A stretch of DNA of 64,000 bases from Ignavibacteria bacterium (GCA_036262055.1 DATAJP010000003.1:848501-912500); one strand, 5' to 3'. Shown: positions 1 to 9,109, numbered from the stretch's first letter. The notes: a model not told the origin generated them from the sequence alone. Numbers and translations are program-made.

Positions 1-1
1 T

Positions 2-670
2 GAAAGCGAATGGGATGACAAGCTGAAGGACGGATTGGTTTTATCCGAAGAAACTAATAAAGCATTAAAAAAATGTTCCGGCGATTGGTGCTTTTATATT
101 CAGTCGGATGAAGTCTTGCATGAAAAATATTATCCTGTAGTCCGTAATGCGATGGAAAAATATTTGAATGAGGAAAAAGTTGAGGGATTAAGATTCAGAT
201 ATAAACATTTTTACGGAAGCTATGACTACTATCAGGATAATTACCGGAAATGGTACCCAAAAGAATCACGGGTCATCAGAAGAAGAGATGACATAGTTTC
301 ATGGGGTGATGCGATGGATTTCAGGCATAAAGATGGGAGCAAGCTGTTTGTCAAAGATATTAATGCAGAGATTTATCATTACGGTTGGGTTCGTCCGCCT
401 GAAAAGCTTATTAAAAAACGAATAGACTTTGAGCTGCTATATAATGATTCTGAGAAAATTCAGGAAAAAATTTCAAAGCTTCAGAATTATGATGAAATTG
501 GCAATCTGAAAAAATTTAATGAACCGCATCCTGAAGTTATGAAGGAACGCATAGCAGAAAGCCGTTGGAATTTTGATGCTCAATTAGACAAACAAAAACC
601 CGATTGGATAAGAAAAATTCTGATTTTTTTTCATCCGGTAACTAAAAGACTTAAGAAAATTTTCAACTAA
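2..670 (+). CDS. Glycosyltransferase family 2, C-terminal part (cut by window edge)
   Basis: The reading frame is open from the first bases, so the N-terminus and the nucleotide-binding half lie outside the window. The visible 222 residues begin ESEWDD and contain WCFYIQSDEVLHE, the acidic metal/substrate loop of GT2 enzymes of the cell-wall glycosyltransferase type, followed by HFYGSYDYY and a basic C-terminus. It probably transfers a sugar to a lipid-linked or surface glycan at the inner face of the membrane. It ends 4 bp before an O-antigen ligase-like gene on the same strand, which supports a surface polysaccharide role. The acceptor and the sugar cannot be told from sequence. Confidence 0.8.
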   Translation, partial: ESEWDDKLKDGLVLSEETNKALKKCSGDWCFYIQSDEVLHEKYYPVVRNAMEKYLNEEKVEGLRFRYKHFYGSYDYYQDNYRKWYPKESRVIRRRDDIVSWGDAMDFRHKDGSKLFVKDINAEIYHYGWVRPPEKLIKKRIDFELLYNDSEKIQEKISKLQNYDEIGNLKKFNEPHPEVMKERIAESRWNFDAQLDKQKPDWIRKILIFFHPVTKRLKKIFN

Positions 671-674
671 ACGA

Positions 675-1850
675 TTGAATAAATTAAGCTCTTACTTACA
701 ACTCGATTCGTACGATTCTACAAGCAGAAGAATTCTATGGATTTTATTTCTTTTGCTTATAACTTTTAATATTTTTTCTACCGCGGCAGGGCAGTTTTTA
801 GTTTCACTCACTATAATTTTTTCGTTTGCATTAATAATTTTTAAGAAGAATTTTTCTTTTTTAAAAAATACTCTTGTTTATCTGTATTCACTATTTGCGG
901 TACTTAGCCTTATATCGGTTTTTTTATCAGTTGATTTTACCGCAAGCAGCAAAAATATTCCTTTCATAATTATTTTTAATTTTTCATTCATTGCCTGCCT
1001 GTATGCGATTAATAACCTTAATTCAGAAAAATTAAATTTAATTTTTTCTTTTCTTTTTACTACAGCTTTAATTGCATCGATATACGGTTCTTTGAGTTTT
1101 TTTCTTGAATGGTCTGAAAGAGCGCAATCAACTACAAGCGGATATTACACACTGGGAATATATTTAACTTCTGTGTTATCACTTGGACTTTTTTCAGCAA
1201 AGAACGAAAAAATATTCCCGAAAAAAATTTATTGGTATATATTTATCATCATAATTTTTGCCGGAATTTTCTTTACTTTAAACCGTGTGCATTGGGTTGC
1301 CGCAGGAATTTTGATTTTAATATGCGGGATTATGAAAGAAAGATTTTTGCTTTTATTACTAATAATTGTTTCTGTTCTTGCACTAATTTTCGTTCCCGAA
1401 GTGAATGAACGGTTCAGTATGCTGTTAAACATTACCGAGTTTACAAGTGACAGGAATTTTCTGTGGCAGGGATTTATACAGCTAATGGGGCAACGTCCTG
1501 TTACAGGTTTTGGTCCTAACACCTTTAGCATTATTTTTCCATTAAAGAATGAAATTGTCGATAAAAGCATCAATAGCTGGCACAATGACTTTGTACAAAT
1601 TTATATGGAACGCGGGATATTTGCTTTATTGATTTATGTCTCAATATATGTATTTGTGTGTATTAATTTTTTGAAATATATCCGCGATAAAAAAATACTT
1701 CAAAATTATAAGTATGTGTTAACCGGAATTTTTCTTGCATTATCAGTTTTCTTTTTTGCAGGGGGTTCATTTGACCCGATAGGAAATATTACTTACAGTG
1801 TAATCCTTAGTATTTTTATTTTATATACAAAACCAAATAGCTTTACGTAA
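675..1850 (+). CDS. O-antigen ligase / polymerase family membrane protein
   Basis: A 391-residue polytopic membrane protein with about ten or more hydrophobic segments. A larger periplasmic loop near residues 290-315 carries NSWHNDFVQIYMERG, which matches the H-N-D-x-x-Q signature of the Wzy_C (O-antigen ligase/polymerase) family. Such proteins join or polymerise undecaprenyl-linked glycans on the periplasmic side of the inner membrane. The start used is TTG at 675, 4 bp after the upstream glycosyltransferase; no ATG fits the hydrophobic N-terminus better. WaaL-type ligase and Wzy-type polymerase cannot be separated from sequence alone. Confidence 0.8.
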   Translation: MNKLSSYLQLDSYDSTSRRILWILFLLLITFNIFSTAAGQFLVSLTIIFSFALIIFKKNFSFLKNTLVYLYSLFAVLSLISVFLSVDFTASSKNIPFIIIFNFSFIACLYAINNLNSEKLNLIFSFLFTTALIASIYGSLSFFLEWSERAQSTTSGYYTLGIYLTSVLSLGLFSAKNEKIFPKKIYWYIFIIIIFAGIFFTLNRVHWVAAGILILICGIMKERFLLLLLIIVSVLALIFVPEVNERFSMLLNITEFTSDRNFLWQGFIQLMGQRPVTGFGPNTFSIIFPLKNEIVDKSINSWHNDFVQIYMERGIFALLIYVSIYVFVCINFLKYIRDKKILQNYKYVLTGIFLALSVFFFAGGSFDPIGNITYSVILSIFILYTKPNSFT

Positions 1851-1956
1851 ATTAAATTTACAATTAGGGTTACGTGATTAGGATTTATGATTACACTATT
1901 AATTAGTAATTTAAGATTAAACAGTTTGCAAATTAAAAAAAGATTAAAAAATAAGA

Positions 1957-3063
1957 ATGAGAAAAATCATTTTTTCTATTTTTTTAATTTTTATCAGTTT
2001 TAATTTTGTTACCGCACAGAATAAATTGCAGCCGTATTTTGACCCTGTAGAATATTCTGCAATGCTCAGCATAACAGATCATCAGGTCGATACTTCAATA
2101 TGGAATACACTGCCATTTGCTGTGCCTCAGGGATATGAAATGGTTTACCGGTCTGATTCAGTCGGGCTCGATAACCGCTGGGATTTGTGGCTGAGAGATG
2201 ATTCTGTCGGAGTTATAAGCATCAGAGGAACAACGCTTCAGACGAATTCATGGGCTGAGGATTTTTATGCCGCAATGACCCCTGCAACGGGAACAATAAT
2301 AATATCTCCTGAAAATATTTTTGCATATAAGCTCGCAGAGCATCCGCGGGCATTTGTGCATTCAGGATGGCTCATCGGCATGGCAAGTCTCGCACCTGAC
2401 ATTGTAAAAAAAATAAATGAATATTATAGTAAAGGCGTGAAAGACTATCTTATAATGGGTCACAGCCAGGGAGGCGCAATCTCATATTTGCTTACTTCTT
2501 ATTTGTATTATTTCAGGGAAGGACAGATTCCTGGTGATGTAAAGTTCAAAACATACTCAAGCGCTCCGCCGAAACCCGGAAATCTTTTTTATGCTTATGA
2601 TTATGATAACATTACCAAAGGCGGATGGTCTCTGAGAGTTTATAATTCAGAAGACTGGGTGCCTGAAACTCCTTTGACTGTTCAAACGTTAGATGATTTC
2701 AGTAAGGTAAATCCTTACAGTGATTTGGATTCCATTACTTCTAAAATGGGCTTGATAGATAAAATAATATTTGATTTGATGGTAGGTGAAATTGCAAATT
2801 CGCTTACCAACGCGCGGGATATTCTGAATGATTATATGGGAAATTTAATATACATGACTTCAATCAGTAAATATCTTCCAAAGCTTGGCGAGCCGAGCTA
2901 CGCGAAGACAATGGATTATTATCCTGCAGGTGTTCCTATTGTTTTGATGGTTACACCGGATTATTATGATTATGTTAAAACGTTAAACTTGCCTTATTTA
3001 TTTGAGAATCATCTGATTCAACCTTATATGTATTTGCTACAAAAAAATTATTTAGATAAATAA
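1957..3063 (+). CDS. Secreted class 3 lipase-family protein
   Basis: 368 residues with a signal peptide (residues 1-20, cleavage after VTA). The nucleophile elbow GHSQGG is at residues 168-173, making Ser170 the likely nucleophile, and the preceding HSGWL and ISIRGT segments fit the oxyanion region of Lipase_3 (alpha/beta hydrolase) proteins. It probably hydrolyses acyl esters in the periplasm or outside the cell. The catalytic Asp and His are less certain; candidates lie in the second half. It is preceded by about 100 bp without a gene and followed after 10 bp by the DUF1844 gene. Confidence 0.72.
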   Translation: MRKIIFSIFLIFISFNFVTAQNKLQPYFDPVEYSAMLSITDHQVDTSIWNTLPFAVPQGYEMVYRSDSVGLDNRWDLWLRDDSVGVISIRGTTLQTNSWAEDFYAAMTPATGTIIISPENIFAYKLAEHPRAFVHSGWLIGMASLAPDIVKKINEYYSKGVKDYLIMGHSQGGAISYLLTSYLYYFREGQIPGDVKFKTYSSAPPKPGNLFYAYDYDNITKGGWSLRVYNSEDWVPETPLTVQTLDDFSKVNPYSDLDSITSKMGLIDKIIFDLMVGEIANSLTNARDILNDYMGNLIYMTSISKYLPKLGEPSYAKTMDYYPAGVPIVLMVTPDYYDYVKTLNLPYLFENHLIQPYMYLLQKNYLDK

Positions 3064-3073
3064 AATTTATATA

Positions 3074-3394
3074 ATGAGCGAAGAAAAGAATTTAGATTTA
3101 TTTAGAGCACTCATTCACAGTTTTCACCTGCAGACCATGATGCAGCTTGGCAAGATTCATAATCCGATGACAAATAAAATCGAGCGTGATTTAGGGCAGG
3201 CTGAAATTTCAATTGACATGGTCGAAATGCTGAAAAACAAAACTGCAGGTAATCTGGATGAATCCGAAACCAGATTTATTGATGCTGTTTTGGCTGAATT
3301 GAAACTTAATTATGTCAATGAGAAAAATAAAGAAAGCGCAGGAGCATCTGAATTACCGTCACAGGATTCCGCATCAAGCGAAGAAAACAAATGA
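3074..3394 (+). CDS. DUF1844 domain-containing protein
   Basis: A 106-residue protein. Residues 8-80 fit the DUF1844 family (LFRALIHSFHLQTMMQLG, then an INPxT-like NPMTNKIERDL segment and helices), a small helical domain common in Bacteroidota, Ignavibacteria and deltaproteobacteria. The last 25 residues are acidic and Ser-rich, probably disordered. Its stop overlaps the nadK start in ATGA, so the two are probably co-translated. The biochemical role of this family is not known to me. Confidence 0.8.
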   Translation: MSEEKNLDLFRALIHSFHLQTMMQLGKIHNPMTNKIERDLGQAEISIDMVEMLKNKTAGNLDESETRFIDAVLAELKLNYVNEKNKESAGASELPSQDSASSEENK

Positions 3395-4245
3395 TTTTCG
3401 GAATAACGGGAAATATAAATAAAGAGCAGGTCTGCATAATCTTAAATCAGGTTGCAAATCTTTTTGCTAAAAAAGATATTGAGTTTTATATAGATGATTC
3501 TTTTAAAAACAGACTTGATAAATCTTTATCGAGGCATTGCACAAAGTTTTCAAACATTCTTAAAAAAGTAAATTTTATTATTTCTTTAGGTGGAGATGGA
3601 ACTTTCCTTTATACCGCCCGGAAAATAGGTGCCAGCGGGATACCCATACTTGGCATCAATGCAGGTAACCTCGGTTTTATGGCTGAGTTTTCGGTGAAGG
3701 ACCTTTCGGAATTATTGAAAGATATTCTGAACGAAAATTATAGATTAAGCGAAAGGGTTGTTCTAAAAACGAGATTGCCGGGAGGTAAATTTTTTTACTC
3801 GTTGAATGACATTGTTATTGACCGCGCGAATTCGATAAGAATGATAGAACTTGAGGTTGATTATAGTTCAAATAAAGTTGTCAAGTTTGTTGCCGATGGG
3901 ATTATTCTTTCAACTCCGACCGGCTCAACCGGGTATTCAATGTCAGCCGGAGGACCGATTATCACGCTTGACAGCAAAGTTTTTATATCTACTCCGATTT
4001 GTCCGCATACCTTGACCGTAAGACCGATTATTTTCCCTGATAATGGAGAGATAAACATTCGTGTAAATAAAAATGTTGACGTGCGCGTTACATCTGACGG
4101 ACAGGAATTCAAAAATTTTAAAGCTCCGGCAGAATTTAAAATTACTAAAGCCGATTACTCGATTAAGATAATAAAACGTAAGCGTTCGAATTATTTTAAT
4201 ACCTTGAATAGAAAATTGTTCTGGGGTAAAGATGTAAGAAACTAA
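3391..4245 (+). CDS. nadK: NAD kinase
   Basis: 284 residues. It phosphorylates NAD to NADP in the cytoplasm. The conserved GGDGTFLYTAR motif (about residues 67-77) with the catalytic Asp, the following GINAGNLGFMAE segment and the second signature STPTGSTGYSMSAGGP (about 171-186) are all intact. Length is normal for bacterial NadK. The ATG overlaps the stop of the DUF1844 gene by 4 bases, indicating translational coupling. It is followed by a repeat-rich gap and then by convergent ABC transporter genes. Confidence 0.95.
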   Translation: MIFGITGNINKEQVCIILNQVANLFAKKDIEFYIDDSFKNRLDKSLSRHCTKFSNILKKVNFIISLGGDGTFLYTARKIGASGIPILGINAGNLGFMAEFSVKDLSELLKDILNENYRLSERVVLKTRLPGGKFFYSLNDIVIDRANSIRMIELEVDYSSNKVVKFVADGIILSTPTGSTGYSMSAGGPIITLDSKVFISTPICPHTLTVRPIIFPDNGEINIRVNKNVDVRVTSDGQEFKNFKAPAEFKITKADYSIKIIKRKRSNYFNTLNRKLFWGKDVRN

Positions 4246-4312
4246 TTTTTACAACTCCCTTTGTTCCCCTTTATTAAGATGACTATATATTATTTTGGAT
4301 AAAAATACTTTG

Positions 4313-4428
4313 CCATGAGTTTTAACTCGTGGAGTAAAGATTTTGAAGTTTAGGGCTTTAGCCATTAATTTATTTGCGGCTAAAGCCAAAATTTTTAACA
4401 ATAAGCAACCACGAGCTAAAGCTCGTGG
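4313..4428. repeat. Array of three small palindromes
   Basis: Three imperfect or perfect palindromes follow each other: CCATGAGT/ACTCGTGG (4313-4332), GGGCTTTAGCC/GGCTAAAGCC (about 4353-4388) and CCACGAGC-TAAA-GCTCGTGG (4409-4428). The first and third share the same CCAyGAG/CTCGTGG stem. The block is flanked by a short direct repeat CCTTTATTAAG (4268 and 4460 regions). This is typical of REP-like, non-coding dispersed elements, possibly mobilised in trans by a Y1-type transposase; no such gene lies in the window. Confidence 0.7.
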
Positions 4429-4495
4429 CTATTTAAATTTTCTCCAAATTTTGTATTTACCTTTATTAAGGAGGATACTTTATTATTTAAAAAAA

Positions 4496-5404
4496 TTAAT
4501 AAGGCACGCCATCTGCGGCAGGCGGTTTCGTCTTACCGATAAATCCAATCAAAACCAAAATCGTTATTAAATAAGGAAGCATTTGTATAAACTGCGTTGG
4601 GAATCCTGTTTCCACAATCTGCAGGCTGATTTCAAGCGCTTCAAAGAAAGCGAAAAGTAAACACGCAAAGAAAATATTGACAGGTTTCCACTTCCCGATT
4701 ATCATTGCGGCAATTGCGATGTATCCCCTGCCAGCAATCATTCCATCGGAGTAACTATTCTGTACTGATGCAAGCCAGATTCCGCCAAGCCCGCTGAGAA
4801 ATCCGCTTAATAAAATTCCATACAGCTTATAAAGATGAACATTCACGCCTGATGACTCTGCAGCTTCGGGATTTTCTCCGCACGCGCGCAGTCTCAAACC
4901 AAACTTCGTTTTATAGAGAAGGAAATTAGAAATGAAAATCAGAGCAATGGCAAAAAGAATAATAAAGTCGGACAGCACATCACCAACAAAAGGAATGATT
5001 CTTAAAAATTCTAATCTTGGAAGCTCATCAAATCTTGAGGTGTTGCTTGAGCTTTGAAAAATTAACATCATAAAAAATTTTGCAAGTCCGGTAATAAGCA
5101 TATTAAACCCGACACCGATTAAAATCTGGTTAAGCTTTAATTTCAGCGCAAACAAAGAATAAAAACCTGCAAGAAGTAAATTTATTAGAAGAGTTAAAAA
5201 TAATGCGAGCATTGAATTGCCGAATGTTATGCTGAATAAGGCAAAGCAAAATGCCCCTGAAATCATAAATCCTTCTATTGCAATGTTTATTACTCCCCCA
5301 CGTTCGGAAAAATTCGCACCGGAAGCACCGAGATAATACGGAGTCATCAGGCGGATTACCTGCGCTAAAAATGCAACTGAAAATATTGTTGAAAGAATTT
5401 CCAA
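4496..5404 (-). CDS. BMP-family (nucleoside) ABC transporter permease, second subunit
   Basis: 302 residues, about eight to nine membrane segments. The opening part with YLGASGANFSERGGVINI matches the YufQ/NupQ-type inner-membrane permeases of the branched-chain-permease superfamily that partner with BmpA-type binding proteins and import nucleosides. The start is TTG at 5404. It is the last gene of a three-gene minus-strand operon and is separated from the previous permease by 42 bp that hold a copy of the dispersed REP-like repeat. Its 3' end faces nadK. Confidence 0.85.
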   Translation of the reverse strand: MEILSTIFSVAFLAQVIRLMTPYYLGASGANFSERGGVINIAIEGFMISGAFCFALFSITFGNSMLALFLTLLINLLLAGFYSLFALKLKLNQILIGVGFNMLITGLAKFFMMLIFQSSSNTSRFDELPRLEFLRIIPFVGDVLSDFIILFAIALIFISNFLLYKTKFGLRLRACGENPEAAESSGVNVHLYKLYGILLSGFLSGLGGIWLASVQNSYSDGMIAGRGYIAIAAMIIGKWKPVNIFFACLLFAFFEALEISLQIVETGFPTQFIQMLPYLITILVLIGFIGKTKPPAADGVPY

Positions 5405-5416
5405 ATTCTGACGTAT

Positions 5417-5443
5417 TGGGATCCCCGCTTTCGCGAGGATGAC
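5417..5443. repeat. Dispersed REP-like palindrome
   Basis: TGGGATCCCCGC-TTTC-GCGAGGATGAC: an imperfect inverted repeat between the two ABC permease genes. It belongs to the same family as the copies near 10950, 24688, 42191, 50008 and 56889. It could form an mRNA hairpin inside the operon and lower expression of the distal permease. Confidence 0.75.
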
Positions 5444-5446
5444 TTC

Positions 5447-6481
5447 TTAAGTTTTATTAAAATAATTTTCGGTTAGTTTATTAACCGATATGATGCTCAA
5501 AATTACAAGCGCCTCAATTACAAGAATCACTTCTTTTGGAATTATCTGATTAACTGCCAATCCACCAAAATCCAAAAATGCAAATAGTAGGGCTGAAAAA
5601 ATTATTCCAATGGGATGATTGCGAGCAAGAAGCGCAACTGCAATTGCAGTAAAGCCGATATTGTTTGTGTAACCGAATTCGTAATAACCTTTATAACCCA
5701 TTACGAAATTAATTCCCGCAAGGGAAATTACACCTGCTCCGATAAAAAATGAAAGCAAAGTTATTCTTGCAGGCTTCAAACCTATGTATGCGGATGCAAT
5801 TTCATTAAAGCCAACCGCGCGGATGTTGTAGCCAAATCTTGTTTTGTAAATAATAAAATAAATTATCAAAGCAAGAAGGATTGCAAATATGAAAGTTATG
5901 TTTAATGCAGAACCCTGAAAAGCGGAAATTAAATCGGATGCCTGCGGCAACATAAAACTCTCAGGAATTTTTATCGTTCGCTGGGTTGCAGGAACTGTAA
6001 AGAAATTCATTAAAAAATAATTTACAAGATAAAGAATTATGAAATTCATCATTATAGTTGTAATGACTTCATTTACACCTTTTTTGATTTTTATGATTGC
6101 AGGAATAAGCCCGAACAATCCGCTAACTAAAAAACCGCAGGCAACAGAGATAATAAATGCTAATATAAACGGCAGGTCACTCAATGCAACAAGAACAATT
6201 GCTGTAACAAACGAACCTGCATTTAATTGTCCTTCTGCGCCGATGTTAAACAACGATGCGTGAAAACAAATTGCAAGTCCGCATCCGATGATAATTAATG
6301 GTGTTGCCTTAAAAAGCATTTGTCCGAAGCCGTAAAAACTCCCGAACACTTCACCGAGCATAACGGAATATATTTCAAAAGGATTTTTTGAGAGCGTAAA
6401 CAGGAATAAAGTAATTATTACGAGAGTAATAATTAAAGAAAGCGAGATTGAAATGGTATTTATCTTTAATTCTTTATTCAA
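5447..6481 (-). CDS. BMP-family (nucleoside) ABC transporter permease, first subunit
   Basis: 344 residues with about nine membrane spans. The segment GCGLAICFHASLFNIGAEGQ is the hallmark of the YufP/NupP-type permease of purine/nucleoside importers. It forms a heterodimeric channel with the product of the next gene. The start is TTG at 6481, 2 bp after the ATPase gene ends, so translation is likely coupled. The N-terminal hydrophobic helix begins at residue 10. Confidence 0.85.
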   Translation of the reverse strand: MNKELKINTISISLSLIITLVIITLFLFTLSKNPFEIYSVMLGEVFGSFYGFGQMLFKATPLIIIGCGLAICFHASLFNIGAEGQLNAGSFVTAIVLVALSDLPFILAFIISVACGFLVSGLFGLIPAIIKIKKGVNEVITTIMMNFIILYLVNYFLMNFFTVPATQRTIKIPESFMLPQASDLISAFQGSALNITFIFAILLALIIYFIIYKTRFGYNIRAVGFNEIASAYIGLKPARITLLSFFIGAGVISLAGINFVMGYKGYYEFGYTNNIGFTAIAVALLARNHPIGIIFSALLFAFLDFGGLAVNQIIPKEVILVIEALVILSIISVNKLTENYFNKT

Positions 6482-6483
6482 TT

Positions 6484-8037
6484 TTATTTAAGCTTTATTC
6501 CAATCATTAATTTTCCTATTTCCTGCTGAAGAAGATTTCTATCCTCCTGCAATAAATTCTGAAATTCATTTTTTTCATAGGTCTTAATTATCTCACCGCG
6601 ATAAATGATGCTTAATCTATCAGACAAAGATAGTAACTCATCAATATCCGATGAGATTAGCAAAACTGCTTTGCCTTTATTGCGTTCATCGATAATTTTT
6701 GACTGAATTGAATAAGTGGCTTTGATATCTATGCCTCGCGTCGGGTTATAAAAGACAAGAATGTCATTACCAAGCTCAATTTCACGAGCGCAAATTACTT
6801 TTTGCTGATTTCCTCCCGACAAGTATTTTGTTTTTTGAAGAACATCGGGAGTCCGGATATCATATTTCGAAATTAACCTTAGAGAGTTATCTCTATGCTC
6901 GCTTTTATTATAAATATTTTGTGAAGATTTAATAAAAATATTTTCCGGAATATCATATTCGGCAATTAATCCTTTTTTTATTCTGTCATCAGGAACAACC
7001 GAGATTTTTTTTGTTTTTAAATTTAATTCCCCTGAAAAGTCTTCATCCAATCCGGCAAGAATATCAACAAGTTCACTTTGGCCGTTTCCTTCAACACCGC
7101 AAATACCGTGAATTTCGTATTTATTTAAGTTAAATGAAAAATTTTTGAGATTATTTTTTTCAATCGAGGAAGTGTTCACATTTAGAAATTCAAGAAGAAC
7201 GCTTTCATCATCAATTATTTGTTTTTCAAAATCTGAAATTTCAAACTTCTCTCCTATTATTTCAAATGCAAGTTTATCTATATCAAGATTTTTTGTTTCA
7301 GAGGTAAAAACTAACTCGCCTCTTCGCAGAACCGAGACATAGTCGCTGATTTCTTTTACTTCATTAAGCTTGTGAGTTATGAGAATAACGGTTTTATTTT
7401 CTTCCTTAAATCTTTTTATAATTGCAAACAGGTTTTTAATTTCATCGGGAGACAAAACTGCGGTCGGCTCATCGAGAATTATTATATCGGGATTTCTATA
7501 AAGTATTTTAAGTATCTCAACTTTTTGCTGTTCACCTACGCTCAACGTAGAAATTTTTTTCTTTAAATCGAGATTTAAATTATATTTTGCAATTAAATCA
7601 TTTAAAATTTTATATGTTTTTTTGAAATCTATTTTGGCATTTTTTACAAACTCATTGCCCAGAATCACATTTTCAAGAACGGTAAAGTCCTCGATAAGCA
7701 TAAAATGCTGATAAATCATCCCGATTCCCTTATCAATTGCATCATGCGGCGAAGAAAAATTTATTTCACTGCCACTTAAATAAATGCTTCCGGAATCCGG
7801 CTGATAAACGCCTGCAAGGATTTTCATTAACGTAGACTTTCCCGCGCCGTTTTCTCCGAGAAGGCAATAAATTGAATTAACGGGAATTTGAAGAGAAATA
7901 TTTTTTAATGCGCAAAAATTACCGAAGTTTTTTGAGATGTTTCTAAACTCTAAAGACTGCACTGGACTGTAGATGCTTGTTTCAATTGGCTTTAATATAC
8001 TAAACAATTGATTTATATTTAATGAATTAATAATCAT
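6484..8037 (-). CDS. BMP-family (nucleoside) ABC transporter, duplicated ATP-binding subunit
   Basis: Two ABC domains in one chain. The first has Walker A GENGAGKST, signature LSVGEQQK and Walker B IIILDEPT. The second has the weaker GVEGNGQSE loop and LSGGNQQK, as is usual for sugar/nucleoside-type ATPases (YufO/NupO, MglA class). It drives nucleoside import with the two permeases downstream. The start is uncertain. ATG at 8037 gives 517 residues, close to the family length, but the first 28 residues do not look conserved; a GTG at 7962 just before QSLEFRNISKNFG is the alternative. A longer frame up to 8124 would run into the divergent neighbour and is less likely. Confidence 0.85.
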   Translation of the reverse strand: MIINSLNINQLFSILKPIETSIYSPVQSLEFRNISKNFGNFCALKNISLQIPVNSIYCLLGENGAGKSTLMKILAGVYQPDSGSIYLSGSEINFSSPHDAIDKGIGMIYQHFMLIEDFTVLENVILGNEFVKNAKIDFKKTYKILNDLIAKYNLNLDLKKKISTLSVGEQQKVEILKILYRNPDIIILDEPTAVLSPDEIKNLFAIIKRFKEENKTVILITHKLNEVKEISDYVSVLRRGELVFTSETKNLDIDKLAFEIIGEKFEISDFEKQIIDDESVLLEFLNVNTSSIEKNNLKNFSFNLNKYEIHGICGVEGNGQSELVDILAGLDEDFSGELNLKTKKISVVPDDRIKKGLIAEYDIPENIFIKSSQNIYNKSEHRDNSLRLISKYDIRTPDVLQKTKYLSGGNQQKVICAREIELGNDILVFYNPTRGIDIKATYSIQSKIIDERNKGKAVLLISSDIDELLSLSDRLSIIYRGEIIKTYEKNEFQNLLQEDRNLLQQEIGKLMIGIKLK

Positions 8038-8044
8038 TAGCTTA

Positions 8045-9109
8045 TTGGAACAGGAACGAAAAAGGTCAAATAAGAAAAAACCCGTTACCGATAATCTCTG
8101 CGGTCTCTCCGAGATACAATTCAAGGAAATTTATAAATTTTTGGTTTTATACTCATCAATCCAAAATCAATCATCAGGTATTACTCAGGCTATTCTTTGC
8201 CTGCTCCTGAAGCATAACAGCGATTGGGTTTATACGGATAACGACACATCGATTTATAAAATGTTATGGGGTTCAAATGAAAAAAATAAAATTTTCAGAA
8301 ACTCAAACGACATTACGAAATATTTAATACCAATGAAGACAGCGTTTGAGCATAAAGAAAATTTAAGTGATGAAATTGTTCTTGTTGATTTGAGTTATGA
8401 CTCAAATGCGAAAGGAGAATTATTGGATAATTTATTAACTTCACGCGAGCATGAATTAAATATTATTTTTAATATTAATACTGATGACATTAATAATTTG
8501 AATATTTTGAATCCTGCGGTTATTAATTTAATTGAAGTTGATGAAAACAATTTTTTTGAAACATTTAATCATATAAAATCCGGAGTTAATAGCTTCAAAA
8601 AAGGGAATAAACCTCTGGTGATTCTTAATCAAGTAACCGGAATTACTTCATTGGAAAGTTTTGAAAATTACTTAAAAGAAAATAAAATTTTTTCAAAAAA
8701 AGAACTTGATACGATTAAAGAAGAAGCTCTTAATGATAATCCCGGCTCAGCAGAGGAATTTAATGCTTATGAACTAAGCGGCGAAAGTGATGAGCTATTG
8801 GTGATATTAATCGGCAAGAGTAAATTAAACGATGATGTTCAGAAGCTTTATAGTGACGATTTAAAATTCAACCTTCTTACAATTTTAAACATTTCTGATG
8901 TAAACGAAGGATTAATATGCGGTTCAGTAAATAAATGCGGAAAGGTATTAATTATTTATGACCATAAAGAACTTGAAATTATTTCAAACCGCGTATTAAG
9001 GATGGTTATTGAAAATTGTTTTGAGAATTTAGACGCACCCGTGAGGACATTAAATTCCTCCGACATAAAACAAATTAAAAATAAAATCGAAGAATTATTG
9101 AGTTACTAA
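8045..9109 (+). CDS. E1-like (2-oxo acid dehydrogenase alpha/beta fusion) protein, probably catalytically inactive
   Basis: 354 residues. By eye the N-terminal 230 residues follow the alpha part of fused E1 dehydrogenases: IYKFLVLYSSIQ, then DEIVLVDLSYDSNAKGEL at the place of the family's SLGDGTTSEGEF, and NIIFNINTDD at the place of the FLVEDNGYAI-type strand. Residues about 245-350 match the transketolase C-terminal domain of the beta part (SVNKCGKVLIIYD, NCFENLDAPVRTLNSSD). The thiamine-diphosphate GDG...N motif is replaced, and the beta pyrimidine-binding domain (about 180 residues) is absent. Start TTG at 8045; the divergent ATPase start is only a few bases away. The E3 gene lies about 420 bp downstream on the same strand. 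Scaffold or regulatory use is my inference. Confidence 0.6.
   Translation: MEQERKRSNKKKPVTDNLCGLSEIQFKEIYKFLVLYSSIQNQSSGITQAILCLLLKHNSDWVYTDNDTSIYKMLWGSNEKNKIFRNSNDITKYLIPMKTAFEHKENLSDEIVLVDLSYDSNAKGELLDNLLTSREHELNIIFNINTDDINNLNILNPAVINLIEVDENNFFETFNHIKSGVNSFKKGNKPLVILNQVTGITSLESFENYLKENKIFSKKELDTIKEEALNDNPGSAEEFNAYELSGESDELLVILIGKSKLNDDVQKLYSDDLKFNLLTILNISDVNEGLICGSVNKCGKVLIIYDHKELEIISNRVLRMVIENCFENLDAPVRTLNSSDIKQIKNKIEELLSY

Noticed and set aside
1229..1585. 118-codon minus-strand frame inside the O-antigen ligase gene
   Set aside because: Antisense shadow of a membrane protein gene with strong codon-frame evidence on the plus strand.
4343..4570. 75-codon plus-strand frame
   Set aside because: It runs through the palindrome array and into the ABC permease gene; composition and lack of start context mark it as chance.
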